Assembly (NCBI RefSeq): GCF_000001735.4 | Contig: NC_003071.7 | Span: 1,561,001-1,625,000 of the forward strand | Length of the DNA: 64,000 nt | DNA from: Arabidopsis thaliana | Taxonomy: Eukaryota; Streptophyta; Magnoliopsida; Brassicales; Brassicaceae | Direction of reading: 5' to 3' | Shown: positions 11,506 to 20,520 of the stretch, piece after piece | Layout: every line of letters starts with the position of its first letter | Position numbering within the stretch: the first letter of the stretch is position 1 | Notes under the pieces: generated by a model | The model's database searches: none | What the model was told of the DNA's origin: nothing | What the model saw: the letters and a program-made list of their open reading frames with translations, nothing else | Program-made: the position numbers and the translations under genes

Positions 11506-11670
11506 TTTGAGTTGTGACCAAGTGACATTAGCTTAATTGATAAAGACTATAGACGAAACATAGAGGTCACCGGTTCGAGTGACGGTTGGAACGAAACTAA
11601 TATTACATGTTGTGGTTTTTGGCATGGAGGTTTACGGACTTCGACCCATAACCTTTTGGTATTAAAAAAA
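11506..11670 (+). mobile_element. tRNA-derived SINE
   Basis: A Pol III promoter is visible: box A-like TTAGCTTAATTGATAAAG near 11527 and box B-like GGTTCGAGT near 11571, spaced as in a tRNA. A non-tRNA body follows and ends in an A-rich tail at about 11664-11670. A 9-bp repeat ACACTATTG at 11497-11505 and 11671-11679 is a plausible target-site duplication. It is not a functional tRNA because no cloverleaf can be drawn. Confidence 0.8.
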
Positions 11671-11748
11671 ACACTATTGATTTCTAAAAGTATAATTTTA
11701 AGACATTTATACACATAAAGTATAATAATACTTGTTTTTCAATTAGTA

Positions 11749-12283
11749 CAGTAGAACCTCTATAAATTAATACTCTATAAATTAATAACCTCTATAAATT
11801 AATAAATTCTTCAGGTTCCGAGTTGGGACCAGTGTAAAATGTGACACAAATCGATAAATTAATAAGATAATAATTTTTTTGAAAGTTCTATGTAAATATA
11901 TGGTCTCATCAATATCATAAATTAATAATTATATAAATGTATCAACTATATATATATATTATATGTAATAAAATTCTTAAAAATATATTTATAATAATTT
12001 TTTGCTTAAATTCATATTTACCCTTTGTTTTACTATAATTTACATATTTTACTCTATCAAAATTTTTGGTGTTGTTTTCTAGAAATTATTAATATGTTTT
12101 ACTTGTAACTGGTTTTAGAAACATAATTTCTATAATAAAAAAATTATAATTTTTTTTAAAAATTATTAAATTAGGAAAATCTCTTTATAAATTAATATTT
12201 ATTGATTTATTGATAAATTAATACCTCTCTAAATTAATAAAATTTCACAGTCCCAACATTATTAATTTATAGAGGTTTTACTG
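11749..12283. mobile_element. Emigrant MITE (535 bp)
   Basis: Ends CAGTAGAACCTCTATAAATT and, inverted, CAGTAAAACCTCTATAAATT, each flanked by TA (11747-11748 and 12284-12285). Length and termini match the Arabidopsis Emigrant family, a pogo-like MITE mobilised by Lemi1-type elements. The paralogous site in copy A (around 2855) has a single TA and no element, which gives a natural empty site. Confidence 0.9.
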
Positions 12284-12462
12284 TATTCAAAAAATATCTC
12301 TTATATTATCGACAACTATTTGGTAATTTTTATTAATTTATTGATAAATTAATACCTCTCTAAATTAATAAAATTTCACAATCCCAACATTATTAATTTA
12401 TAGAGGTTTTACTGTATTCAAAAAATATCTCTTATATTATCGACAACTATTTGGTAATTTTT
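12200..12462 (+). repeat. 131-bp tandem duplication spanning the Emigrant right end
   Basis: Two adjacent copies with a period of 131 bp (the CTGTATTCAAAAAATATCTC block occurs at 12281 and 12412). Each contains the last part of the Emigrant plus the flanking host DNA up to TTGGTAATTTTT. It arose after Emigrant insertion and leaves an extra MITE end. The copies differ at very few bases, so the event is recent. Confidence 0.9.
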
Positions 12463-12604
12463 TAAGCTAAGTTAGGGATATATTAAAAATAATCAAACAA
12501 AAAAAAACTAAAGATTAATTTGGTGTGAATGGTTCAAAAGAGTAATTTAACCAAAAGAAATAATAATTAAAATGGTGAAATTATACACAACCCACCCACT
12601 AATC

Positions 12605-12610
12605 TATAAA
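12605..12610 (+). promoter_or_regulatory. TATA box of the 12721-13311 gene
   Basis: TATAAA in AATCTATAAAAAAGAAATAG, 116 bp before the ATG, in the position equivalent to 3078-3083 of copy A. Confidence 0.6.
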
Positions 12611-12720
12611 AAAGAAATAGGTTCCGCAAACTTGTTGCGCATTCACCATTCTTTTTCTCAATTCAAAGGCAAGACACATAGAGCAAGAGAGATATAAAGA
12701 GAGAGATAGAGATAGATGAG

Positions 12721-13311
12721 ATGGAATCTCAAAAACAAGAAAGAAGCGTGAAGGAGATGAAAATAGTCACTAAGATCATAGCATTTGCATCCATTTTCTC
12801 ATTTATACTATCTTACTCTTCCTTAATCTCTTCTCTTCAACAAAGACTCCATTTGCTTGCCATGTATAGCAATCTTGTGGACAAGAAGTACATGTTCTTG
12901 TTATGCAATGGGATTGTGGGCTTTATCTTGGGGAGTTTCCATGGGAATTCTGACTCCCTTTCGCACGGTAAAGCCATTAACATCGTTGAACAAACCAAAG
13001 AAGTAGGGATCAAAGACTTAAAAGAAACAAAAGTCAATAAAGTAGTGGCATTACTTGAAGAAAGTAATGTTTCTAAAGAAGAAGAAGGAAGAGTTGTTTT
13101 ATCTAGAGAAGAAGAAGAAGAAGTTGCATTGGTTGTTAAGGAAGATGAGGGAATACTAGTACAAGACCTCTCAATCACTAGACTAGATGATCATGATGAT
13201 GACGATGCGATAAATGATAGTTTATTAAGTTCAGAAGATTTGAACAAGAAATGTGAGGATTTCATCAGGAAGATGAAGGCAGAGATTCGATACGGCAAGA
13301 GAAGTATATAA
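12721..13311 (+). CDS. Small two-helix membrane protein, copy B (196 aa), DUF761/DUF4408-like
   Basis: Single-exon paralogue of the 3211-3819 gene. Two hydrophobic segments sit at about residues 20-40 and 55-75, an acidic stretch at about 120-165, and the C-terminal DLNKKCEDFIRKMKAEI motif is conserved. The ATG at 12721 follows a GAGA-rich leader also present in copy A. It is six residues shorter, mainly because the glutamate run is shorter. Membrane segments and tail are nearly identical while the acidic middle varies, which suggests selection on both ends. Function unknown. I believe it is annotated as At2g04515 or a neighbour. Confidence 0.8.
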   Translation: MESQKQERSVKEMKIVTKIIAFASIFSFILSYSSLISSLQQRLHLLAMYSNLVDKKYMFLLCNGIVGFILGSFHGNSDSLSHGKAINIVEQTKEVGIKDLKETKVNKVVALLEESNVSKEEEGRVVLSREEEEEVALVVKEDEGILVQDLSITRLDDHDDDDAINDSLLSSEDLNKKCEDFIRKMKAEIRYGKRSI

Positions 13312-13801
13312 CTTTTTTGAGTTTTGTTAACAAGTTAAACTGTCTTTAGTATTCATATTCGGCAGGAGAAGTATATAATTTTCTCTCTTTGGACAAGTAG
13401 ATTCTGTATTTTTGGTGCCCACTTTTATGTATGTCATCCATATGAATCCATGCAACATAATGCTTTCTATATCAAGCATTATCAGCTTACTATGTTTTAC
13501 TCTCTTAAGCTGAACTGAATTCACTTTCAGCTTCAGCATTCGCATAATCATTTCGATTCATCTTCTCTGTACCAGCTAAACTTAAGAGTGTGAAGCAACA
13601 GTGACACACAACATTTTGAATGGATTGCGAAGAAAGACAAACTTATGCAACAAGAACACCAAGGAAACCAACAATAGAGATATTGAAGAACAAAATATAA
13701 AACAGTAAGTATCTTGCAACAACAGTGATGTTTTATCACCAGAAGTCATACGTCTCACAAATTGGAAATACAAGCCGGAAAAAAAAAAAACAAACAAAGC
13801 C
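13312..13801. other. 3' flank with duplicated gene tail; no further gene
   Basis: At 13362-13384 the end of the upstream coding region recurs (GGCAGGAGAAGTATATAATTTTC against GGCAAGAGAAGTATATAAC at 13294), a partial tandem copy left after the stop. The rest is the 3' flank of the convergent eIF1A gene; short minus-strand frames here have no homology I recognise. Confidence 0.6.
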
Positions 13802-14239
13802 TTAGATCCTATCGATATCTTCGTCCTCAAACTCAACATAGTCATCATCATTATTATCATCATCATCCTCAAGATCACCAACAATTCCTTCATTAAGACG
13901 AGTATTCTCTGGAAGCTCACCATAAGCCTTAAGAAGCCTAGCCTCATCAGACATGTACTTAAGGATCACATCCGCTTTGTCATCTTGGTAATCCCTCAAA
14001 CCAACAAGCACAATATCACCTGCTGCAATCCAAACCTTCTTATGCATCTTACCACGGATATGGCAAAGACGCTTGGTTCCATCGATACACATAGCTTCAC
14101 ATCTTCCATTTCCAAGCATACGAAGGACTTGTGCGTATTCTTGTCCATCTTCTTTGAATATAAGCTCTCTCTTCTCGTCATCTGCTTCGTTCTTTCCTCT
14201 CTTCCTGTTCTTTCCTCCCTTTCCCTTGTTCTTCGGCAT
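13802..14239 (-). CDS. EIF1A: Translation initiation factor eIF1A (145 aa)
   Basis: A 145-residue protein starting [20 protein letters not shown]. It has the basic N-terminal tail, the S1-like OB-fold core (about residues 20-95, with [20 protein letters not shown] and [19 protein letters not shown]) and the acidic C-terminal tail ([21 protein letters not shown]) typical of eukaryotic eIF1A. The factor binds the 40S A site, promotes scanning and start-codon selection with eIF1, and helps 60S joining through its tail. The coding sequence has no intron, but the splice acceptor just upstream of the ATG shows a 5'-UTR intron. An in-frame ATG at 14263 lies inside that intron and is not used. Recalled as At2g04520. 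Confidence 0.95.
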   Translation of the reverse strand: MPKNKGKGGKNRKRGKNEADDEKRELIFKEDGQEYAQVLRMLGNGRCEAMCIDGTKRLCHIRGKMHKKVWIAAGDIVLVGLRDYQDDKADVILKYMSDEARLLKAYGELPENTRLNEGIVGDLEDDDDNNDDDYVEFEDEDIDRI

Positions 14240-14244
14240 AGTAT

Positions 14245-14699
14245 CTACATACCAATCATACAAATGTTCAGTTAAAAGTTCTTCCTTTAAACATGCAAAG
14301 CAATACTCTTCTCTCTTATAATCTACATAAGCCTCTCAAACTTAAAGGACCAAAGCAAAACAAATACCAAAACAAGAACCTTTAAATCGCAAATGAAACC
14401 TAAAACCAAAAAAGAGACTTAACGATTAAGCTAAGCTATTAGATTGAATCAAAGTGACAAACTTGAAGAAACCAATCTAGGGTTTTCAATAAAAATCGTA
14501 ACTTTGAATTGGGATTGAGCAATTTCGCATGAAAAATCAAAACTTGACAAGAATCAAACAAAACCCAACAGTTTCTGATCAATAATTTCTAGATAAGGAA
14601 GATCGATCGGCGATAAAGACTTTCGCCGCCGACGCAATTACTGAAAACCCTAAAATCGAGAATCAGGAGTAAGAGACGAAAGAAGAACACGAAGCTCAC
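14245..14699 (-). other. 5'-UTR intron of the eIF1A gene
   Basis: Donor G|GTGAGC at 14699 and acceptor TATGTAG ending at 14245, with ATACTATGCC following. It is 455 nt. The first untranslated exon runs upstream to roughly 14840. Such leader introns often enhance expression in plant housekeeping genes; that role here is inference. Confidence 0.75.
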
Positions 14700-14839
14700 C
14701 ACTATGGAACGATTCGAATCTGAGATTAAGCTAGAGAAAACCCTTGGAAGCGATAGATTCAGAGATATCTGTTGAATTTGGGATCAAAAGTTTTGTAGCT
14801 TGCGGCTGCGAAAATGTTCTCGATATCTCCAGAAATCTG

Positions 14840-15084
14840 TTTATAATAAAAGTAAACGTGTTTTGATTGTTGCCCTTAGTTTTAGGTTTTATTACGGAAC
14901 CTTACCACTCATTCAATCTGAGTATCTGACATTTGGTTTGGTTTAGTTTTTCGATTTTCTATTTGGTTGGATTGAAAAATCGTTAGTTCGGTTTGAGTAT
15001 TATATCAATTTTGGATCTAAGACCGTAAAACCTTTCTTAAAAAAAAGAAAAAAAACAGTTAAACCTCTAAAAATTATAATATTA
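14840..15084. other. Intergenic, promoter side of eIF1A
   Basis: AT-rich, no gene. It holds the probable eIF1A promoter; no clear TATA box chosen. Confidence 0.4.
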
Positions 15085-15550
15085 CAGTAAAATTTCTATA
15101 AATTAATATTCGATAAACTAATAGTTTTTATAAATTAACAAATTCTTCCGATTTTGAGTTGTAACTATAGTAAAAATTAATACAAATCGATAAATTAATA
15201 AAATAATTTTTATTAAAAAAATCATTGTATAAAATTAATATAATATGCTCTCATCAATATCATAAATTAATAATTTTATAAATTCCTTAAAATATATATA
15301 TATAAGAAATTTTAGTGAAACATAACCTTTGCTATATTCCTTTTTCATTTTTAATATTTTTACTACATTCAAAACTCTTTTTGTTGTTGTCTATACATAA
15401 TAAATTTTAATTATTTTGTAATTGGTTCTAAAAAGATAATAATTACAAATAAAAAAAATCTTTTTTAGAAAAAATCTTTTAAAAATTACAAAATTAGTTT
15501 AAACTCTCTATAAATTAATAGTACTTTTATAAATTAATAAAATTTTATTG
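15085..15550. mobile_element. Diverged Emigrant-like MITE (466 bp)
   Basis: Starts CAGTAAAATTTCTATAAATT after TA (15083-15084) and ends with ATAAATTAATAAAATTTTATTG before TA (15551-15552). The interior follows the 11749-12283 Emigrant (ATTCTTCCGATTTTGAGTTG, ACAAATCGATAAATTAATAA, CTCTCATCAATATCATAAATT). More substitutions and shorter length show it is older. It lies upstream of TRZ2. Confidence 0.8.
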
Positions 15551-15807
15551 TATGATGAATAGTTGAATACCTCTATAAATTTTGTTACAAATGTTGGATA
15601 CATATATACAAATTACAATCTATACTAAACCAAATTAACCGAAAAACAATCCTAACCAGCATTAAACCGGAGCTATACATATGTAGTAGATCAGTTTAAT
15701 TTGGTCTCACTCAATCCCAAGAAAAAGGCCGTTCTTTGCATTTTCTATCGTTTCATGTCTGAGTGACAGAGGAAACCCCAAAAACCTCCGTAAAACCTCA
15801 CAAAAGA

Positions 15808-17611
15808 ATGCAGCTTTCTTCTTCGTTTCCAATTTCACCTCCCAAAATCTTCCCTTCCACCAAACACCATAAACCTCCAGTGATTACTCACCAGCTCGCC
15901 GCACAGATACAGAGCAACCGTAGACATTTCGTGAGTCCCGTCAAAGTCTCTGGCTATTTCTCATCGATTAGCCGAGCTATTGAGGAAGAAGAAGAGTATC
16001 GGAAAGCACGCGCTGCAGTGAACCGTAAAGGTGTCGAATTGGAGAGTTATGCAATTGAAGGGATCTCTGTAGGTGGGCACGAGACTTGTGTTATCGTCCC
16101 TGAGCTCAAATGTGTCTTTGATATTGGGAGGTGCCCTTCTCGTGCTATTCAGCAGAAGTTTCTTTTTATCACTCATGCCCATCTTGACCATATCGTGAGT
16201 TGTTCAAAATTTGAGTCTTTCTTCAAAACCCTCTTTAGATTTCGTTTAAAGTTTCGGCCTTTTGATTGAATTGTGGATGAATCTTAGTGTTGAATTGATG
16301 ATACATTTTAGTTCAAAATAGAGCCATTGTACTATGATTTGGAAGGATAAGGATTAGTTTTGTTGAACATACTTTTAGATTTGGTTTGATGTTTCTGCTT
16401 ATTGATTGAGTTATGGGATCTTTTGTATGAATCTTGTGGCTAAGTTTAGTGTTTTCTTCAGGGAGGGCTTCCAATGTATGTAGCGAGCCGTGGTTTATAC
16501 AATCTTGAGCCACCGAAAATATTTGTGCCACCATCTATTAAAGAAGATGTTGAGAAACTTCTTGAGATTCACAGGACTATGGGTCAAGTAGAGTTGAATG
16601 TAGAATTGATACCACTTGCTGTAGGTAATGACATAGTGACTTGTTAAAAGCCAACCTTGTTTAGATAGCGAATCTGAGTTCTTTGTTGGTGGTGGCAGGT
16701 GAAACATATGAGTTGCGCAATGACATTGTTGTTAGACCATTTGCAACTCACCATGTTATACCAAGTCAGGTACTACACATCGTGAATGTGGCATGAGAGC
16801 GTCTTTTTTTTTTACTGATCTTGAGTTCTTTTAGGGTTATGTCATCTATTCGGTCAGGAAGAAGTTGCAGAAGCAGTATGCTCACCTCAAAGGAAAACAG
16901 ATAGAAAAGATTAAAAAGTCTGGCGTCGAGGTTTGTTGCTTATAATAAGCCATATTTCTGATATTGAGGTTTGATAAAGTACAATAATATTGAACTTAAT
17001 TACAGATTACGGACACGATATTATCCCCCGAGATAGCCTTCACTGGAGATACAACTTCAGAGTATATGCTTGACCCTCGTAATGCTGATGCGTTGAGGGC
17101 AAAAGTTCTTATAACTGAGGTACTTACTTGAATCCTATTGGCGGTACTGTTATATCATTTTAAAACTTCACTGGATTATGTTATAGTTTCTGAGCTTAAC
17201 CGATCTGGCAGGCAACTTTCTTGGATGAAAGTTTTAGCACTGAGCATGCGCAAGCACTCGGTCATACTCATATATCTCAGGTACGATCCTATTTATGTTC
17301 AAACACACCTGTAAAAAGCACACTGTAAGAGGAATTTTCCATGAACAAATTGCAGATTATTGAGAATGCAAAGTGGATCCGGAGCAAAACTGTATTATTG
17401 ACGCATTTCTCATCACGTTACCATGTAGAGGTGAGAGTCTGAATTTGGCTTTCATGTTCTTAGTAAAAGTTTTAGCCCCTTATGTTGTATTTCATCTTAA
17501 TACTTGTGGTTGCAATGGCAGGAAATCCGTGAAGCTGTGCTTAAGTTGCAATCGAAAGTATCCGCAAAAGTCATTCCTCTTACAGAAGGTTTCAGGTCAA
17601 GATATTCTTAA
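15808..17611 (+). CDS. TRZ2: tRNase Z short form, chloroplast-type (354 aa, 8 exons)
   Basis: Exons by GT-AG splicing and frame: 15808-16194, 16462-16624, 16699-16769, 16835-16930, 17006-17119, 17212-17280, 17356-17430, 17522-17611, totalling 355 codons with stop. The enzyme cuts the 3' trailer from precursor tRNAs. The metallo-beta-lactamase signature THAHLDHIGGLP (HxHxDH, spanning exons 1-2) supplies zinc ligands; further conserved blocks are FATHHVIPSQGY, AFTGDT, ATFLDE, HAQALGHTHISQ (the HxGHTH-type motif) and LLTHFSSRY. The first ~70 residues are rich in Ser, Pro and basic residues with few acids, as in a chloroplast transit peptide. The ATG at 15808 gives this N-terminus; the upstream frame lacks an ATG. 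Length equals what I recall for At2g04530 (TRZ2). Confidence 0.95.
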
Positions 17612-17622
17612 AAGAGCTTAAA

Positions 17623-17696
17623 GGATATTGCAAGCAAAAGTAGGCATTTGAAACATCTTTGTCTGTAATTTCATAGGGAACTCGCTAATGTAAGTT
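17623..17696 (+). repeat. TRZ2 3' flank, duplicated at 20406-20460
   Basis: AAAGGATATTGCAAG and CTGTAATTTCATAGGGAACT occur here and again at 20406-20460 in the same orientation, the second copy lacking about 14 bp. The 2.7 kb between the copies is mostly mobile-element DNA. Confidence 0.75.
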
Positions 17697-17699
17697 AAA

Positions 17700-18150
17700 T
17701 GAAAAAAAGTTATCAAGATTATAAAAAAAATACTTGTTAAACAAGCAATAGCAGTATCATAAAAGATTAAGAAAGTCGTCAAATTGCAGAGATGGGTAAG
17801 TGATGACACTGTGACGGAGTGATTATTATCTTTGAAGTTGTTAGTGAAGACTTGTTCAATTCTCATTAGCACGTTTCTGAAACAAGAATGAGCCTTTTGC
17901 TGTAGTTGTGGATTATCTTGGTTTCTTACATGATTGAATTTTAAGTGATTGAATTTTTGTATTTGTGTTACAATAAGAATTTGAATTTTATAAATTTCCA
18001 AGCATAATATACATCTATTTCATACAGAAAAACATTATTTTCTTAAAGATAACTACAATTACATATAAAATTAAATTTAAACAATTTTAATACTTTTATT
18101 TTTAACAAAAAACTATATAACAAACACATCATAATGCACCATAAAATACA
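17700..18150. other. Intergenic AT-rich DNA downstream of TRZ2
   Basis: No gene recognised. A 127-residue minus-strand frame (17618-18001) has no recognisable motif and covers the TRZ2 3' flank. Confidence 0.4.
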
Positions 18151-18373
18151 CATTCTATATAATGATGCGTATAATAAACAGGTTTTCTTAACTAAACAGA
18201 ATCAAACCAAACAAATACTAATATAACATCAAAAGTAAATCTATATAAAAAGTAAGATGATAAATTCAAAATATAACTTGATTATCTAAATGTAGATGAT
18301 ATTGAATTGAAAAAATAATTTAATTTCTAACGCAAATAATCAACTCGCGGTGTACCGCGGGTCTATATCTAGT
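18150..18373 (+). mobile_element. Helitron 3' end
   Basis: Hairpin CGCGG-TGTA-CCGCG (18346-18359) followed about 10 bp later by CTAGT (18369-18373) and then T, the classic 3' terminus of Arabidopsis Helitrons. The 5' boundary is uncertain; a TC start near 18154 is possible and would make a very short element. No helicase coding remains. Confidence 0.7.
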
Positions 18374-19182
18374 TCTAGTAATAAACAGAGAGAATAAAAG
18401 CTACCAACTTTACAAACATGGAGCAACACATACAAGTTAAGATACTACAATAATCGATCAATCACCAAGAATGCAAAAAAGGTGAATTACATAGATTTGA
18501 GTTGTATCCACGTAATATTACGCAACCAAATTCGTCAAAGACACTACCAAACCCTAATCCTAATCTCTGAATATCTTCTGACAAAGCCACTTTGCAGTTT
18601 GAGTTTGAGCTTGAGATGGTATCCTCTTTCGTTTCTTCACCTTGGGAATCTTCGAGAGTCCTCTCCTGATTACATATCTTGTGTTGGTTCACTACCATTA
18701 GGTGTGTGATACGATTCATCAATCGTATGTCAAGAAAAAGTCAACTCCACGTCAGCTAGAGTCAACAGAAAATAGACTCACTAAAAGAAACATAGGCTTT
18801 GAGGAAGAGAAAGAAGAAGTGAAAGACTCTGGATCGGGAAGAGGGTTTGCCGTTGGTGTTGACGGAGCTTAAATAGCCGTTGGAGCTCATTGTTCTTTTT
18901 ATTGCTATTTTCTAGATGGTTCAGAGAGAGAGAATAATTTCTGTAGATGTTCCAGTAGCGATCTATGTTGATTGTTTTATCGTGAGCTTATATGTTTGAA
19001 CGATTTGTTATGCAAATCTTGCTGATTATCTCCTTGGTAATTGATTTGGATCTTGTATTTATGAACTGGCCACATATTTAAATTATAAGATTTTCATTAT
19101 AGTTTAAGATTGTCATCTAATAATATTAGTTTTTACGGTTGTTTTTAGTACAAATTTCAAACAAAAATTAAAATAAGTGACT
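18374..19182. other. Non-coding or relic DNA, possible minus-strand gene fragment
   Basis: An 86-residue minus-strand frame (18462-18722) begins MMNRITHLMVVNQHKIC and contains an acidic serine-rich stretch. Base composition is less AT-rich than the flanks, as in a captured or decayed exon, but I cannot assign a family. Confidence 0.35.
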
Positions 19183-19191
19183 ATTAGTCAA

Positions 19192-20256
19192 TGGAAAATT
19201 CCCCCAAAAAAAACAACAATTAATTTTTATTTAGATGCTTAATACCAAGTAGTTTTCGGTTGGAAAAAAATATACTTATTAATAAAACTGTACAATTTAA
19301 TATCCAAACAATTAAATGTTGTTATTTTTATACTTACGATCTAACAACAAAAATAAATTCCAATATTACCTTTTCCAGCTCAATTAACTATTACTTTTAG
19401 ATGATTTGGCATTAATTTTCTAATTTTTAAAAATTACTTTTTGTTCATATTTTGTTTCTATATTATTTTTTTAATTAATTTATTTTTAAAATTGAAAATA
19501 AAAAAATAACAAAAAATCTTTAAAAAAAGAAAAACAAAATTAGCTATTTTTATGAATTGATAAATTTCGAGAAAGACAATGAGATTTGGATTGAGATTTT
19601 GTCGAAACTCTTAATCGTGAAGATTTAATTCGAATGAAGAGTTTCTTAGGAAGAAGAGGAAGTTCATATCAATACTCGTGGATATCATATCCATTACGAC
19701 AAATAAAATCAAATAAATTTAGATAGCGATTAAAATTTTAGATAGGATTAAAAGGAGATCGTCAATGGTTATCAATTTTAATGTTGGCAAAAGAGGGGGA
19801 CATGAATTTTTTACCTGCGATTCTCGTATCGATTAATTGAGAAAATCTAGAATCGAAGAAAAAACGTCTTTTTGATATTGCGACGATGAAATAAGACTGT
19901 AACATTAACTATTTTAAAATATAAGTTATTTCTTCTAATGTTTATGTTGAATTTTAATATAAAATAATTATAATAAAAATTAAAATTTAAAATTATAGAC
20001 AACGTAAAATAAAATGTTAACAAATTAATTTTTATCCAAAATCATAAAATTAATGCCACATCATCTAAAAATTAATAATTAACTAAGATGTTAGGGTAAA
20101 ATTGAAATTTTATTGTGAGATCGTGACTATGAAGATAACAATATTTAATTGTTTGGATATTAAATTGTGTAGTTTTATTAATATGTGTACTTTTATTATA
20201 ACCAAAAACTGTTGGGTATTAAAACTTAATTGAGATTTGTTTTTTAGAATTTTCCC
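19192..20256. mobile_element. Mutator-like (MULE) non-autonomous element with long TIRs (1065 bp)
   Basis: Both ends share a long inverted repeat: GGAAAATTC at the left and, inverted, GGGAAAATTC at the right. It continues inward through blocks such as TAATATCCAAACAATTAAAT, over about 180 bp or more. The target-site duplication ATTAGTCAA is exact at 19183-19191 and 20257-20265, the 9 bp expected for Mutator-type elements. No transposase. The interior (about 19575-19640) has a short F-box-like reading, EIWIEILSKLL, a possible captured host fragment. Confidence 0.85.
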
Positions 20257-20405
20257 ATTAGTCAATTATAGGTTTTTAATGCTCTAGTTCTTTTTCATAT
20301 ATAATAGATATACATGAAGTTAAGAACTTCCCCTTTGATTTGTTCATCCATAAAATCACATCCTTGATTATATCATTTGATATCAGTGCTAAAAACTTTA
20401 TTTGA

Positions 20406-20460
20406 AAAGGATATTGCAAGAAAACTTTATCTGTAATTTCATAGGGAACTCACTAATGTA
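20406..20460 (+). repeat. Second copy of the TRZ2 3' flank
   Basis: Direct-orientation copy of 17623-17696, just after the MULE and close to the mtKAS stop codon. It marks the right border of the inserted or rearranged 2.7-kb block. Confidence 0.7.
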
Positions 20461-20520
20461 ATCTTCTATGCAATCAAAGCAAGATCAGTTCAAAACTTTT
20501 GCTATGCTGTTTACACAAGT

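Larger units (their letters stand above)
10735..13390 (+). repeat. Segmental duplication, copy B (promoter plus membrane-protein gene)
   Basis: Collinear with 1455-3900. Differences are insertions: a SINE at 11506-11670, an Emigrant MITE at 11749-12283 and a 131-bp tandem duplication at 12200-12462. The upstream block at 11210-11400 is nearly identical to 2450-2640. Confidence 0.85.

Noticed and set aside
11527-11600. Functional tRNA gene
   Set aside because: Box A and box B are present but no cloverleaf or acceptor stem forms; the context is a SINE with tail and target duplication.
17618-18001. 127-codon minus-strand frame
   Set aside because: Lies in the TRZ2 3' flank, AT-rich composition and no recognisable domain.
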